A DNA stretch of 64,000 bases from Pasteurella multocida subsp. multocida OH4807. GTDB lineage: Bacteria > Pseudomonadota > Gammaproteobacteria > Enterobacterales > Pasteurellaceae. Position numbers and translations under genes: made by a program. The notes under the pieces were generated by a model, which saw only the letters and a list, made by a program, of their open reading frames with translations, had not been told where the DNA came from and searched no databases. Position 1 is the stretch's first letter, and each line of letters starts with the position of its first letter. Of this stretch, positions 1 through 10,569 are shown piece after piece. Location: positions 1,326,001-1,390,000 of the forward strand of contig CP004391.1 in the NCBI GenBank assembly GCA_000973525.1, in the 5' to 3' direction.

Positions 1-256
1 CAGAGAAACTGTTGTGTTCAATATGGAAACGGGGATCTTGAATTTTATTTGCTTCAGCAATCGCACGCGGATCGCGATCAATCGCGATAAGACGACCATT
101 ATCGGTCAATTGAGAAAGAATCAAACGAGAGTGTCCACCTCGCCCGAAAGTACCATCAATATAAATCCCTTTTTCTTTCAATGCTAAGCCCTCAACCGCT
201 TCATGTAATAAAACGGTGATATGATCAGGCGACGAAAAAGTATTCTGTATATTCAT
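1..256 (-). CDS. rsmH: 16S rRNA (cytosine-1402-N4)-methyltransferase RsmH, N-terminal part
   Basis: Only the first 85 codons are in the window; the gene runs off the left edge. The product methylates N4 of C1402 in 16S rRNA using S-adenosylmethionine. The N-terminus reads [20 protein letters not shown] and is followed by the SAM-binding loop [13 protein letters not shown] (about residues 35-47) and the acidic strand AIDRDP, both typical of RsmH/MraW. It is the second gene of the mra cluster, 120 bases after mraZ. No strong Shine-Dalgarno sequence precedes the ATG, so translation may depend partly on upstream readthrough. Identification is firm because sequence and synteny agree. Confidence 0.95.
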   Translation of the reverse strand, partial: MNIQNTFSSPDHITVLLHEAVEGLALKEKGIYIDGTFGRGGHSRLILSQLTDNGRLIAIDRDPRAIAEANKIQDPRFHIEHNSFS

Positions 257-305
257 AACAATTACCAATGGTACAAAATAAAGGAAATAAAATATTAAGA
301 ATAAG

Positions 306-332
306 ATAAGGCGGTGCAACCGCACCGCTTAT
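306..332 (-). other. GC-rich hairpin between mraZ and rsmH
   Basis: A perfect 7-bp stem (GCGGTGC / GCACCGC, loop AACC) extended by ATAA/TTAT with a bulged G. On the minus strand it is followed by a T-rich but interrupted stretch, so it may be a weak attenuator or an mRNA-processing structure inside the mra operon. Confidence 0.5.
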
Positions 333-376
333 CCTTTGCTAGTGCTGCTGTTCTGTTGTGAGAAAGTGACCTTTCT

Positions 377-835
377 TTATAATGACAGCATTTTTAATTC
401 TTCAGATAGTGCAAATTGACCACTTGCACCGAGCGCCATATCGCGTTCAATTTGAGCATGCCATTCCGCATCGCTCCAAATTTCAAATTTATTTAATTGC
501 CCGACTAACATCAGACTTTTTTCTAATTTCGCGTGTTGACGTAATGGACCACTAATTAAGATACGTCCCGCACTATCTAACTCACATTCAGTGGCATAAC
601 CTAGCATTACACGTTGTAAGCTACGTTGCGTTGTCTCGAAATTTGATAGTGCTAAAAGTTTTTGTTCAACTAATTCCCATTCTTTTAATGGATAAAGCAA
701 CAAGCAAGGCTGGCGAATATCAACAGTGCATACCATTTGACCTGCACTTTGTTCGAGAATTTCAGCACGATAACGAGTCGGGATCGCAATCCGACCTTTT
801 GAATCTAAGTTAACTGCTGATGCGCCACGAAACAT
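377..835 (-). CDS. mraZ: Transcriptional regulator MraZ
   Basis: A 152-residue protein, normal length for MraZ, the DNA-binding repressor that heads the division and cell-wall (dcw/mra) operon. Two AbrB/SpoVT-like swapped-hairpin repeats are visible, with the paired signatures [13 protein letters not shown] (residues 11-23) and [13 protein letters not shown] (87-99). In the family, ring-shaped oligomers bind repeated boxes in their own promoter; such boxes lie just upstream here. An AGGGA element precedes the ATG. rsmH follows on the same strand, giving the standard cluster order. Confidence 0.97.
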   Translation of the reverse strand: MFRGASAVNLDSKGRIAIPTRYRAEILEQSAGQMVCTVDIRQPCLLLYPLKEWELVEQKLLALSNFETTQRSLQRVMLGYATECELDSAGRILISGPLRQHAKLEKSLMLVGQLNKFEIWSDAEWHAQIERDMALGASGQFALSEELKMLSL

Positions 836-885
836 AATTGTTTCCCTTTGTGATTACTACAAGATGAAATTAAGGAATTTTTTGC

Positions 886-918
886 CCACTTTTACCACAA
901 AACTCCACTTATTACCAC
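886..918 (-). promoter_or_regulatory. MraZ-binding repeats (four GTGG boxes)
   Basis: On the minus strand GTGG occurs at 915-918, 905-908, 895-898 and 886-889, spaced 10, 10 and 9 bases. This matches the helically phased direct repeats known as MraZ boxes. They lie immediately downstream of the predicted mraZ -10, where bound MraZ would block initiation. Confidence 0.75.
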
Positions 919-926
919 TTTTTCTA

Positions 927-955
927 AGTGTAGTATTACTTTGATTAACTTGCAA
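927..955 (-). promoter_or_regulatory. Predicted mraZ (mra operon) promoter
   Basis: Minus-strand TTGCAA (950-955) is followed by a 17-base spacer and TACACT (927-932), a reasonable sigma70 pair placing transcription start near 920, at the edge of the MraZ boxes. Confidence 0.6.
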
Positions 956-1047
956 GCAATTTCACGGTTTCAGAAGTAAAGTTTTGTATATTTTTGACGA
1001 TGAAAGAAAAGGGGAAAATCACATCATACTGGACATGAGAAAAAGCA

Positions 1048-1084
1048 AAAAAAAACACCCTACCAAGTGCACTTGATAGGGTGT
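1048..1084 (-). terminator. Rho-independent terminator of the cstA-family gene
   Basis: Stem ACACCCTA / TAGGGTGT with an inner palindrome (AAGTGCACTT), followed on the minus strand by eight T. It lies 24 bases past the stop of the CstA-family gene. Confidence 0.85.
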
Positions 1085-1107
1085 CACAAAAAATAACAAT
1101 CTGTGAA

Positions 1108-2652
1108 TTATTGTTTGACTAAATCATTTACCAACGCATCTGGATCGCCTTTTGCAATTGGTTTTAATAAAGTGAAGAACAATACGCTACAGAATACGGT
1201 TAAACCTAAACCAATATAGACTGAAAGTTGGTAATCTAAGTTAAATCCGATTTTGTTGTAAGCTAAATAAGTGAAACATACTGCACTGATAAACATGGCT
1301 GGCAACGTACATACCCAGTGGAATTTACCATAACGGAATAAGTAAGCCGCAGCTGTCCATAACATAACCATTGCAGTTGTTTGGTTTGCCCAGCTGAAAT
1401 AACGCCATAAGACGCTAAAGTCAATTTTCGATACAATAAAGCCTAGTACAAATAATGGCACCGCAATAACAAGACGTTTAACCAAAGTTTTTTGCTCGAA
1501 TTTGAAAAACTCAGCAATGATTAAACGCGCAGCACGGAATGCTGTATCGCCTGATGTAATTGGAAGAACGACCACACCAAGAATCGCAAACACACCCCCT
1601 ACCGCACCTAAGAAGTAGATTGAAGAATCATAAACTACTTTTGATGGAGAACCTGCTGCGATAGCGGCTTGTAATTCATTTGGATCTTGATAGAAACTTA
1701 ATCCCACTGCACACCAAACTAACGCAATCACCCCTTCTGCAATCATTGCGCCGTAGAAAATGAAGCGACCTTCTTTTTCATTTTGTGCACAACGCGCCAT
1801 TAATGGAGATTGTGTCGCATGGAAACCAGATAACGCACCGCAAGAAATCGTTAAGAAGAGGAGTGGCCAAATTGGTAAGTCACCTTTTGGTTGTAAATTT
1901 TGGAAGAATTTATCAAAATCTAACCCGCCAACAGTACGGAAGAACTCAATTGGCTCAGCTGAATTTAAGTGGCTGCTAACTAAACCATACATCATGCCAA
2001 ATGTCATGAAGAGTAATAATGCACCAAATAATGGATAGATACGACCAATGATTTTATCAATTGGTAACAAGGTCGCAATGATATAGTAAACAAAAATAAT
2101 CGTTGTCCAAATGACTAATACTGTTGCTGCATCATAACCAAATACCGTTGCGGCTGCGCCAGTACTTTCCACTACACCAAAGCTATCCATGGTAATTGTG
2201 CTTAATAATTTTGCAGGGCTTGCTACGAATACCACACCTACTAAAAGTAATAACACAACCGCGAGCATATTAATGAAAGCTTTAACAGGCGCACCTAAAT
2301 AACGACCTGCGAGGGTTGGCATTGATGCCCCACCGTTACGCACACTTAACATACCACAGAAATAATCGTGTACGGCACCAGCAAAAATACACCCAATAAC
2401 AATCCACAACATCGCAACAGGTCCATATAGCGCACCAAGGATAGGACCGAAAATTGGACCTGTACCAGCAATATTTAATAATTGAATCAACCAAATCTTT
2501 TTAGTTGACATAGGCATATAGTCAACACCATCATTCATTGTATAAGCTGGCGTTGCTTTTTTCGGGTTGATCACGAAGATCTTTTCGATAATTTTACCGT
2601 ATACAAAATAGCCGAGAACTAATATTGCAACGCAAAAGAAGAACCATAACAT
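1108..2652 (-). CDS. cstA: CstA-family carbon-starvation / pyruvate-peptide transporter
   Basis: A 514-residue, highly hydrophobic inner-membrane protein with about 13 predicted membrane segments. The N-terminal GYFVYGKIIEKIF and the conserved block NIAGTGPIFGPILGALYGP (about residues 60-78) identify the CstA/BtsT family, members of which import pyruvate or small peptides. It is much shorter than E. coli CstA and BtsT (around 700 residues) and seems to be the compact family form; exact substrate is inferred. A CRP-type site lies upstream and a clear terminator follows, so it is probably a single-gene unit under catabolite control. Confidence 0.85.
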   Translation of the reverse strand: MLWFFFCVAILVLGYFVYGKIIEKIFVINPKKATPAYTMNDGVDYMPMSTKKIWLIQLLNIAGTGPIFGPILGALYGPVAMLWIVIGCIFAGAVHDYFCGMLSVRNGGASMPTLAGRYLGAPVKAFINMLAVVLLLLVGVVFVASPAKLLSTITMDSFGVVESTGAAATVFGYDAATVLVIWTTIIFVYYIIATLLPIDKIIGRIYPLFGALLLFMTFGMMYGLVSSHLNSAEPIEFFRTVGGLDFDKFFQNLQPKGDLPIWPLLFLTISCGALSGFHATQSPLMARCAQNEKEGRFIFYGAMIAEGVIALVWCAVGLSFYQDPNELQAAIAAGSPSKVVYDSSIYFLGAVGGVFAILGVVVLPITSGDTAFRAARLIIAEFFKFEQKTLVKRLVIAVPLFVLGFIVSKIDFSVLWRYFSWANQTTAMVMLWTAAAYLFRYGKFHWVCTLPAMFISAVCFTYLAYNKIGFNLDYQLSVYIGLGLTVFCSVLFFTLLKPIAKGDPDALVNDLVKQ

Positions 2653-2784
2653 AATAAATTACCTATCTTAAGTAGATTAATATTTAAACAACTTTTCTTA
2701 TAAAAAAGCCCTGCGTATTTTATTTCAGTTGTTACAATCAAGTAAACTATAGAATAAATCTACATCACAAGATATTTACAACTT

Positions 2785-2800
2785 TGTGATAACTATCACG
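2785..2800. promoter_or_regulatory. CRP-type binding site upstream of cstA
   Basis: TGTGA-N6-TCACG matches nine of the ten core positions of the CRP consensus TGTGA-N6-TCACA. It lies 133 bases before the cstA-family ATG, with a possible -10 (TATAGT, minus strand 2746-2751) downstream. It could also serve the divergent small gene at 2944. Confidence 0.6.
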
Positions 2801-2943
2801 CTTTAACGGCTATTTTTTCTCCTGATATCATCAATATACTCAAATAATAGGGTCGATTTTGTTTAAAATTTGTGAAAAAATGACCGCTCTTTTATACACA
2901 TTTATTTCCGTCAAGCTATCATACATTAAACAAGAGAGGAAAA

Positions 2944-3174
2944 ATGGCATTACATCGTTGTCCAGAATGTCGACGTAAAGTCAGTGAAAGCGCCATAACG
3001 TGCCCAAATTGTGGTTTCTCCTTTAAAGAGGAAGATTTAGCCATCTACCGACAAAAGCTAGAAGAACGGCGTTTACATAATCAAGAAATAAATAAACAAA
3101 GTGCTAAATTACATTTAGTGTGGTTTGTTATTTTTGCCTTAGTGATTGGTATCGCTAGCTGGATTGTCAATTAA
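2944..3174 (+). CDS. Small zinc-ribbon protein with one C-terminal membrane helix
   Basis: A 76-residue protein. Cysteines at 6, 9, 20 and 23 (CPEC...CPNC) form a zinc ribbon; a charged, probably helical linker follows (about residues 28-52), then one hydrophobic segment (about 54-75) that would anchor the tail in the membrane. AGAGAGG precedes the ATG. It stands alone, divergent from cstA and ended by its own terminator. Function is unknown; zinc ribbon plus membrane tail suggests a scaffold or adaptor rather than an enzyme, but that is a guess. Confidence 0.8.
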   Translation: MALHRCPECRRKVSESAITCPNCGFSFKEEDLAIYRQKLEERRLHNQEINKQSAKLHLVWFVIFALVIGIASWIVN

Positions 3175-3206
3175 AAAAAAGCGAATTTTATTAAAATTCG
3201 CTTTTT
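3174..3206. terminator. Bidirectional terminator between the zinc-ribbon gene and artM
   Basis: Stem GCGAATTTT / AAAATTCGC with a 3-base loop, an A-run on the left and TTTTT on the right, so it can end transcription from both sides. Confidence 0.9.
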
Positions 3207-3227
3207 AAACGCACGTTGCTCATATTG

Positions 3228-3911
3228 CTAAGATTTATCGACTTCTAAACGTTCAAATGACAAGACTTTTGTTTCTAATCTACGTAATAGCAAGGTAGCC
3301 ACTCCAGTGATCACTAAATAAATCCCACCTGCAATACTATAAATCGTTAACGCATCATATTCAGTACCATATAACTGTCTCGCATAACCCATGATATCCA
3401 TAAGCGTAATGGTTGAAGCTAATGCGGTACCCTTAAAAACCAGAATAATTTCATTGCTATAAGAAGGCAAGGCGCGTTTTAACGCATAAGGAATCAAGAT
3501 CTTTAATGTTTCTAAACGAGTAAAACCTAGAGCCGCACAACTCTCCCACTGTCCTTTACTAATCGCTTTCACTGCGCCGTAAAACAATTGTGTAGAATAC
3601 GCACCACTGTTTAATGCAAGCGTCAACATCGCACAAAACCACGCATCTGATAAGAGCGGCCAAAATGCACTCTCTACGATCCATTGGAATTGCCCCGGTC
3701 CAGCATAAATAAGGAAAAACTGCACTAATAAAGGCGTACCCGTAAATAACGTCAAATACACATTAATGCCACACTTGACCAGTTTATTGCCCATGGCTAA
3801 ACCAAATGTGAAAGCAATTGCTAAAATAAAGGCGACACTCAGTGAGACGACAGTGAGTAATAAGCTCCTTGGAATCCCTTGTGCAATCACCATAAAATAA
3901 TCTTGAAACAT
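3228..3911 (-). CDS. artM: Arginine ABC transporter permease ArtM
   Basis: A 227-residue inner-membrane permease of the polar amino-acid ABC family with about five membrane segments. The cytoplasmic coupling loop around AISKGQWESCAALGFTRLETLKILIP-type sequence (about residues 116-140) carries the EAA motif that docks on the ATPase. It is the last gene of artP-artI-artQ-artM and its ATG overlaps the artQ stop by one base (TAATG), indicating translational coupling. With ArtQ it should form the channel for arginine. The artM/artQ naming rests on gene order and homology. Confidence 0.92.
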   Translation of the reverse strand: MFQDYFMVIAQGIPRSLLLTVVSLSVAFILAIAFTFGLAMGNKLVKCGINVYLTLFTGTPLLVQFFLIYAGPGQFQWIVESAFWPLLSDAWFCAMLTLALNSGAYSTQLFYGAVKAISKGQWESCAALGFTRLETLKILIPYALKRALPSYSNEIILVFKGTALASTITLMDIMGYARQLYGTEYDALTIYSIAGGIYLVITGVATLLLRRLETKVLSFERLEVDKS

Positions 3912-4582
3912 TATTTCACTCCTCTTTCAAAGCGAGTAAAACGCCATTCCAATTTACGAATAATAACTTGGCTCACTAAAGTAATCGCAAGATATAATAG
4001 TGCGGCTATGCCGTACCAAGTAAAAGGCTGATGTGTCACTGTGTTAACCAATTCCGCTTGACGCATTAGATCTTCTACCCCAATTAAAGACACTAGGGCG
4101 GTATCTTTTAATAACACTAACCATTGATTACTTAATCCTGGCAATGCATGGCGCCAAACTTGCGGCATGATAATGTGGACAAAAGTATAACTTCGACTTA
4201 ATCCTAACGCCGCCCCAGATTCCCATTGTCCAAGCGGAATCGCTTGAATCGCACCACGTAATGACTGAGAAGCATAAGCCGCAAAAATAATAGAGAGTGC
4301 AAAAACACCGCAACTAAATGCGCTAAATTGAATAAATTCCCCTGTGATCATTTCTACGATTTCTGTCGAACCAAAATAAATGAGTAGAACGACAAGAATC
4401 TCAGGTAAACCACGTAAGAGTGTAACAAGAACAGAAGTCGGTTTACGTACACATGACCACTTACTTGTTTCTAATACAACAAATAAAATTGATAAAATTA
4501 AACCAACAATCAACGAACAAACCGCTAACCCTAAAGTCATTAGGGTTGCGGTGTACATCAAGGAAAGATAATCAAAAAACAT
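3911..4582 (-). CDS. artQ: Arginine ABC transporter permease ArtQ
   Basis: A 223-residue permease, paralogous to the adjacent ArtM, with five or so hydrophobic segments and the coupling motif [20 protein letters not shown] (about residues 116-135). It begins six bases after artI and overlaps artM by one base, within a tightly packed four-gene transport operon. ArtQ and ArtM form the heteromeric inner-membrane channel served by the ArtP ATPase and the periplasmic ArtI receptor. Confidence 0.92.
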   Translation of the reverse strand: MFFDYLSLMYTATLMTLGLAVCSLIVGLILSILFVVLETSKWSCVRKPTSVLVTLLRGLPEILVVLLIYFGSTEIVEMITGEFIQFSAFSCGVFALSIIFAAYASQSLRGAIQAIPLGQWESGAALGLSRSYTFVHIIMPQVWRHALPGLSNQWLVLLKDTALVSLIGVEDLMRQAELVNTVTHQPFTWYGIAALLYLAITLVSQVIIRKLEWRFTRFERGVK

Positions 4583-4588
4583 AATCGA

Positions 4589-5308
4589 TTATTTTGTCAT
4601 CCATTTATCATAAATTTTTTGGTATTCACCACTGGCTTTGATTGCCGCTAACCCTTTATTCAAATCCTCCAATAATGTTTTGCTTGCTTTGTTCACTGCA
4701 ATGCCAAGTCCATTACCAAAATATTTTTTATTTGTCACTTTATCACCAACGAAACCTAGACTCTCTTCTTTCTGTAACATATCAACGAGTACCGCGGTAT
4801 CACCAAAAATCACATCAATTCGACCATTTTTCAAATCAAGAATTGCGCTTTGTAAGCTTGCATAAGGTACTGGCTGATATTGTTTGGCTTCAGCCACAAC
4901 ATATTGCTGGAAAGTGGTACCATTTTGTACGCCCACTTTTTTCGCACTTGCCAAGTCTGCTTTACCTTTTACTGCAATAAAGCTGGCTGAACTATCATAA
5001 TAAGGTTCGCTGAAACTGACTTGTTTCGCACGTGCTTCTGTAATATCAATAGCGGAAATGGCTGCATCAAAATGTTTAGAACGTAATCCCGTAATCAAAC
5101 TGTCAAACGCTTGCCCCTTGAAATGACATGTCGCTTGGATTTCTTGACAAATTGCTTTGGCAATATCCACATCAAAGCCAATGATTTCCCCTTTCTCATT
5201 CGTTAATTCAAAAGGAGGATAACTCGGTTCCATCGCAAATGTGATATCTTTGGCGTTAGCTACAAAAGTTGTACTGGCTAAAAGTGCAGTTAAAAGTAAT
5301 TTTTTCAT
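4589..5308 (-). CDS. artI: Periplasmic arginine-binding protein ArtI
   Basis: A 239-residue family 3 solute-binding protein. A classical signal peptide ([19 protein letters not shown], cleavage predicted after residue 19) precedes the mature start [15 protein letters not shown]. The family signatures [13 protein letters not shown] and the SALDITEAR-like segment (here [10 protein letters not shown]) are present. It delivers arginine from the periplasm to ArtQM. It lies 14 bases after artP and six before artQ, in the usual artPIQM order. Confidence 0.93.
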   Translation of the reverse strand: MKKLLLTALLASTTFVANAKDITFAMEPSYPPFELTNEKGEIIGFDVDIAKAICQEIQATCHFKGQAFDSLITGLRSKHFDAAISAIDITEARAKQVSFSEPYYDSSASFIAVKGKADLASAKKVGVQNGTTFQQYVVAEAKQYQPVPYASLQSAILDLKNGRIDVIFGDTAVLVDMLQKEESLGFVGDKVTNKKYFGNGLGIAVNKASKTLLEDLNKGLAAIKASGEYQKIYDKWMTK

Positions 5309-5322
5309 GTTGTGTCCTTCTT

Positions 5323-6054
5323 TTAGTGTGATAAATATTGTTTAAATTGCTCTGTTTTTGGTGATTCAAAACAACTCGCATCGCCCATTTCAATAATATG
5401 TCCTTGTTCCATATACACGACTTTGGTTGCTACTTTTTTTGCAACAGCGACTTCATGGGTGACAATCACTTGAGTAATACCGGTTTGTTGTAATTCTTTA
5501 ATAATATCAACTACCTGTGCAGTAATTTCAGGGTCCAACGCAGCAGTGGGCTCATCAAATAATAAAACTTGTGGTTTCATCATCAACGCTCTAGCAATCG
5601 CGACACGTTGTTGCTGCCCTCCAGACAGATGTAATGGGAAGCGTGTAGCAAATTGCTCTAAACGTAAGCGTTTTAATAACTCCAAGGCTTGTGTACGAGC
5701 GGTTTCATCATCTAGTTTCAATACTTTTTTAGGGGCTTCAATTAAATTTTCCATCACCGTTAAATGAGGCCATAAATTGTACTGTTGAAAAACCATGCCC
5801 ACATCTTGACGTAATCGACAAACTTGTTTCGGATTTGTAGTAGTTGCAGAAAGATCAAAACGATTATTTGCAATCACTAACTCACCCGACGTAGGAACCT
5901 CCAATAAGTTCAACGTGCGAATCAAAGTGCTTTTACCCGCCCCACTTGGTCCTAGCAAAACAACGGTATCCCCTTCTTCTGCATGTAAGCTAATATCAAA
6001 CAGCGCTTGTGAAGTACCGTAAAAAAAGTTTAAATTTTTAACACTAATTGCCAT
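5323..6054 (-). CDS. artP: Arginine ABC transporter ATP-binding protein ArtP
   Basis: A 243-residue ABC ATPase. Walker A is GPSGAGKS (35-42), the ABC signature LSGGQQQR (143-150) and Walker [14 protein letters not shown] (163-175), with the switch histidine in VIVTHE further on. It powers arginine uptake by ArtIQM and is the first gene of the operon. A near-perfect ARG box sits about 50 bases upstream of its ATG, so ArgR repression is likely. Confidence 0.95.
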   Translation of the reverse strand: MAISVKNLNFFYGTSQALFDISLHAEEGDTVVLLGPSGAGKSTLIRTLNLLEVPTSGELVIANNRFDLSATTTNPKQVCRLRQDVGMVFQQYNLWPHLTVMENLIEAPKKVLKLDDETARTQALELLKRLRLEQFATRFPLHLSGGQQQRVAIARALMMKPQVLLFDEPTAALDPEITAQVVDIIKELQQTGITQVIVTHEVAVAKKVATKVVYMEQGHIIEMGDASCFESPKTEQFKQYLSH

Positions 6055-6103
6055 TGTTCAAAAAATCTCTACAATTTAAAACTGCAATAATATTAATATT
6101 TAT

Positions 6104-6117
6104 TGCATAATTATGCA
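6104..6117. promoter_or_regulatory. ArgR operator (ARG box) upstream of artP
   Basis: TGCATAATTATGCA is a perfect palindrome and matches the ARG-box core TGNATWWWWATNCA at every position. It lies 50 bases before the artP ATG inside an AT-rich promoter region. A second, weaker box may overlap the AT-rich sequence to its left. Confidence 0.7.
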
Positions 6118-6147
6118 AATGAATTTTGTATAAAAAATGTTACAAAT

Positions 6148-6184
6148 AAACAATCCTCTCTCATAACATGAAAGAGGATTGTTT
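6148..6184 (-). terminator. Terminator of the hpt-gmhA unit
   Basis: A 12-bp perfect stem AAACAATCCTCT / AGAGGATTGTTT with a 13-base loop, followed on the minus strand by TTTATTTGT. It lies between gmhA and the artP promoter. Confidence 0.7.
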
Positions 6185-6237
6185 CATCTAAAAAAGCAAA
6201 GAAATTAACCGCACTTTACTTATGTTCAAATTCGCGA

Positions 6238-7391
<1,154 letters not shown>

Positions 7392-7440
7392 TTTGTTTAC
7401 CTTGTATTTAGGAGGGATGATAAAAGTTCATTCTACAAAA

Positions 7441-7468
7441 AAAAGGCTGAAGTTTAAACCTTCAGCCT
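7441..7468 (-). terminator. Terminator of pmbA
   Basis: Stem AGGCTGAAG / CTTCAGCCT around TTTAAAC, followed on the minus strand by at least eight T. It lies about 160 bases past the pmbA stop; the spacer between (7,470-7,627) holds no convincing gene. Confidence 0.8.
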
Positions 7469-7627
7469 ATAAATACCCTAACGAATTTACTTTCTACTCT
7501 ACCTGTTTGGAGTATGACCCTGACTGAAAATGATCTACTCTATCACCTTCAATTGAATCTCTAACAGATGTGCGTATCTTAACAAATTATTTTTATCTGT
7601 CAATAGGAATTATTATCATTTTCAAAA

Positions 7628-8983
7628 TTAATTTCCTGATACTTTTAATGTATCGAGTAAAATTGCTCCTGTCTGAATATTCGAACGATGCTCAATGTCA
7701 TCAGACACCGCCACGATATGACGTAACATCTCTTTTAACTGACCCGCAATTGTAATTTCTGCCACAGGATATTGGATTTCACCGTTTTCTACCCAAAATC
7801 CTGCTGCGCCACGTGAATAATCCCCCGTCACTAAATTTACGCCTTGCCCCATTAAATCGGTGACCAATAGACCTGTCCCTATTTCTCGTAGCAATGCAGG
7901 CAATCCACCTGTCATATTGGGCTTGACGAACCAATTATGGATGCCACCTGCATGCCCTGTACTTTGCATCCCCAATTTTTTACCGCTATAGCTGGTTAAA
8001 AGGTAGGTTTGCAAGATACCTTGTTCAATGATCTCTCGGTTTTGTGTACGCACGCCTTCGCTATCGAAGGGAGAAGAAGCAAGTTGACCGATTAAGTGTG
8101 GGCGTTCACTAATCTGAAACCAATCGGGTAATATGCGTTTACCTAAGTGATCAAGTAAAAAACTTGCTTTGCGGTATAAACTACCACCGCTAATTGCCGC
8201 GGTTAAATGACTAATTAATCCCGTCGCTACATCATTCGCAAAAATTACGGGAACGTGTTGTGTAGCTAATTTACGTGGCTGTAAACGTGATAATGTTTTC
8301 TTTGCACAATTTTCCCCCACCCATGTAGCACTTTCGAGCTGGTTCAGATTACGTGAAATGGTATATTCATAATCACGTTCTAACTGTTCATCCATCCCAC
8401 CTATCACAGAACAAGAGAGTGAATAACGGCTGGATAAGTAGCTTTGTAGCATGCCATGGCTGTTACCATATACACGTACACCAGTATGCGAATTAAACGC
8501 AGCTCCCTCGCTATTTACAATACGTTTATCATATGACAATGCGGCTTGCTCTGCTGCAAGTGCCAATGTTAATGCACGATCCACATCCATCTCGGCAGCA
8601 TGATACAAGTCTAAATCAGGGGCATCAAACGCCATTAATTCACGTTCTGCCAGCCCCGCACAATCATCGGCTGACGTATACTTTGCAATCGCTAATGCAG
8701 CCTCGACAGCATTTTTTATTGCCCCATGACTTAAGTCAGAAGTAGACGCGTTCCCCTTTTGCTGACCTAAATACACAGAAATACCCAACGCACCATCATT
8801 ATTAAATTCAACATTTTCGACTTCTTGTAAACGTGTAGAAACGGATAAGCCACTCACTTTGGTTACTGCCACTTCCGCTGTTGCACCCGCTTTTTGTGCC
8901 ACATCAACCGCATAACTAACCGCATCACGTAATGCTTGTTCTTGCTGCATTAAAAGTGCGGTGGATTGTTCAGTATTTTTCAT
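7628..8983 (-). CDS. pmbA: Metalloprotease PmbA (TldE)
   Basis: A 451-residue TldD/PmbA-family protein. In the known TldD-TldE heterodimer PmbA is the partner without the HExxxH zinc motif, and I see none here. The complex matures modified peptides and helps degrade antitoxins. The start [14 protein letters not shown] at 8983 is preferred because AAGGA sits about 8 bases upstream; an in-frame ATG 18 bases earlier lacks a ribosome site. Typical C-terminal features such as NWFVKPN and the [13 protein letters not shown] block are present. It is divergent from darP, an arrangement also seen in E. coli. Confidence 0.95.
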   Translation of the reverse strand: MKNTEQSTALLMQQEQALRDAVSYAVDVAQKAGATAEVAVTKVSGLSVSTRLQEVENVEFNNDGALGISVYLGQQKGNASTSDLSHGAIKNAVEAALAIAKYTSADDCAGLAERELMAFDAPDLDLYHAAEMDVDRALTLALAAEQAALSYDKRIVNSEGAAFNSHTGVRVYGNSHGMLQSYLSSRYSLSCSVIGGMDEQLERDYEYTISRNLNQLESATWVGENCAKKTLSRLQPRKLATQHVPVIFANDVATGLISHLTAAISGGSLYRKASFLLDHLGKRILPDWFQISERPHLIGQLASSPFDSEGVRTQNREIIEQGILQTYLLTSYSGKKLGMQSTGHAGGIHNWFVKPNMTGGLPALLREIGTGLLVTDLMGQGVNLVTGDYSRGAAGFWVENGEIQYPVAEITIAGQLKEMLRHIVAVSDDIEHRSNIQTGAILLDTLKVSGN

Positions 8984-9077
8984 CTTAATTCCTTCAAACA
9001 AATTTGGGGCATTTTATCCTATTTTAAAATTTCATGCTAAAATGTTCGATGAATTTTGTAAGATTAAAGGAAAGAAA

Positions 9078-9629
9078 ATGGCAAAGCGTGGCAAAAATAG
9101 CATTGATTGGGACAACACCAATTGGGATGCAGAAGAGCAAGAAGAAATTATTTGGGTAAGTAAAAGTGAAATCAAACGCGATGCCGAAGCATTAAAAAAA
9201 CTCGGGGAAAAACTAGTCAACCTCAATAAAGCCAAGTTAGACAAAATCCCACTTGATGAGAAATTACTTGAAGCAATTGAGCTCGCACAGCGATTACAAA
9301 AAGAAGCGAAGCGACGTCAATTACAATACATTGGAAAGTTATTACGCAATATAGAGGCAGAACCTATTCAAGAGGCCTTAGAAAAGTTAGAAAATAAACA
9401 TAACCAACAGCAAGCTATGTTACACAAACTGGAAATGCTACGTGATACATTAATTGCTGACAATGAGGCATTAACTCAATTTTTAGCCGAACATCCTGAC
9501 GCTGATCGCCAGCATTTACGTAATTTAATCCGTTCGGCACAAAAAGAAAAAGAACAAAACAAACCACCTAAGGCTTATCGAGACATCTTTCAATATTTAA
9601 AAACCATAATGTTAGATACCTCATCATGA
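9078..9629 (+). CDS. darP: Dual-action ribosomal maturation protein DarP (YjgA)
   Basis: A 183-residue, strongly charged, helical protein of the YjgA/DarP family, which binds late 50S precursors and helps fold the peptidyl-transferase centre. The start [16 protein letters not shown] at 9078 follows AAAGGAAAG; a longer in-frame extension from 8961 overlaps the pmbA start and is unlikely. The basic C-terminal part ([13 protein letters not shown], about residues 74-86) is typical. It shares a short divergent promoter region with pmbA. Confidence 0.92.
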   Translation: MAKRGKNSIDWDNTNWDAEEQEEIIWVSKSEIKRDAEALKKLGEKLVNLNKAKLDKIPLDEKLLEAIELAQRLQKEAKRRQLQYIGKLLRNIEAEPIQEALEKLENKHNQQQAMLHKLEMLRDTLIADNEALTQFLAEHPDADRQHLRNLIRSAQKEKEQNKPPKAYRDIFQYLKTIMLDTSS

Positions 9630-9633
9630 CAAT

Positions 9634-9668
9634 AAAAAAGCGTGAGTATTTTTCTCACGCTTTTTTTT
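9634..9668. terminator. Bidirectional terminator between darP and hflC
   Basis: Stem GCGTGAG / CTCACGC with a 7-base loop, A-run on the left and eight T on the right. Confidence 0.9.
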
Positions 9669-9681
9669 ATTTATAACCCAA

Positions 9682-10569
9682 TTACTTCGTAGGAGCCTGC
9701 ATAAAGCGGAAGAACTCACTATCTGGTTTTAAAATCATCATATTTTCTGAATTTGCAAAGCTGCTTTCGTAAGCCTTTAAACTTCTCAAGAAACTATAAA
9801 ATTGTGGTTCTTGCGAAAAAGCGTCAGAAAACACTTTAGCTGCAGTCGCATCGCCAGAGCCTCGTAATTCTTGCGCGGCACGGTTTGCATTCGCTAAAAT
9901 TAACGTGACTTTACGATCCACATCCGCTTGAATAAATGCGGCTTTCTCACGACCTTGTGAACGGTGTTCACGTGCAACAGCATCTCGCTCAGCACGCATG
10001 CGCTGATAAATTGATGAGGATACTTCATCTGGTAAATTGATTTGTTTTACTCGTACATCAACCACTTCAATTCCCAGTTCAGCGGTACTATCCGCACCCG
10101 TATTTAAAGCTTTACGAGCCCCATCCATTAATTCACCACGTGTACCAGAAACAATGTCTTTAATCGTACGTGAACCAATTTCTGAACGTAAACGGTCATT
10201 CACTTTACGGCGCAACAAGTTAGAAGCTTGAGCATAATCACCGCCCCCTGTCGCAGTATAAAAACGCCCAAAATCACTAATACGCCACTTCACATAAGAA
10301 TCCACAAGTAAGTCTTTTTTCTCAACCGTCACAAAACGATCAGCTTGACCATCGAGTGTGCGAATACGAGCATCTAAAATTTTGATAGAGTCGATAAAAG
10401 GAATCTTGAAATGTAGACCTGGATTATACACGACCACTTTGTTATCAGCGTCACGGTGGACTTTGCTAAAACGCAACATAATACCACGTGTTCCTTCTGA
10501 TACAATGACCACGCTCGAATATAAAACAGCAGCAATAACAAGAATCGCTGGGGTTAAAAACTTACGCAT
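9682..10569 (-). CDS. hflC: FtsH protease modulator HflC
   Basis: A 295-residue SPFH/prohibitin-domain protein anchored by one N-terminal membrane helix (about residues 4-24). With HflK it forms a large periplasm-facing cage around the FtsH protease and tunes its membrane-protein quality control. The SPFH signature (EGTRGIMLRF, about 25-34) and the long charged helix with RAERDAVAREHRSQGREKAA (about 190-209) are present. Its ATG shares one base with the hflK stop (TAATG), so the two are translationally coupled. Confidence 0.95.
   Translation of the reverse strand: MRKFLTPAILVIAAVLYSSVVIVSEGTRGIMLRFSKVHRDADNKVVVYNPGLHFKIPFIDSIKILDARIRTLDGQADRFVTVEKKDLLVDSYVKWRISDFGRFYTATGGGDYAQASNLLRRKVNDRLRSEIGSRTIKDIVSGTRGELMDGARKALNTGADSTAELGIEVVDVRVKQINLPDEVSSSIYQRMRAERDAVAREHRSQGREKAAFIQADVDRKVTLILANANRAAQELRGSGDATAAKVFSDAFSQEPQFYSFLRSLKAYESSFANSENMMILKPDSEFFRFMQAPTK

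Noticed and set aside
9002..9077. N-terminal extension of darP from 8961
   Set aside because: It overlaps the divergent pmbA start, and the family start MAKRGK at 9078 has its own AAAGGAAAG ribosome site.
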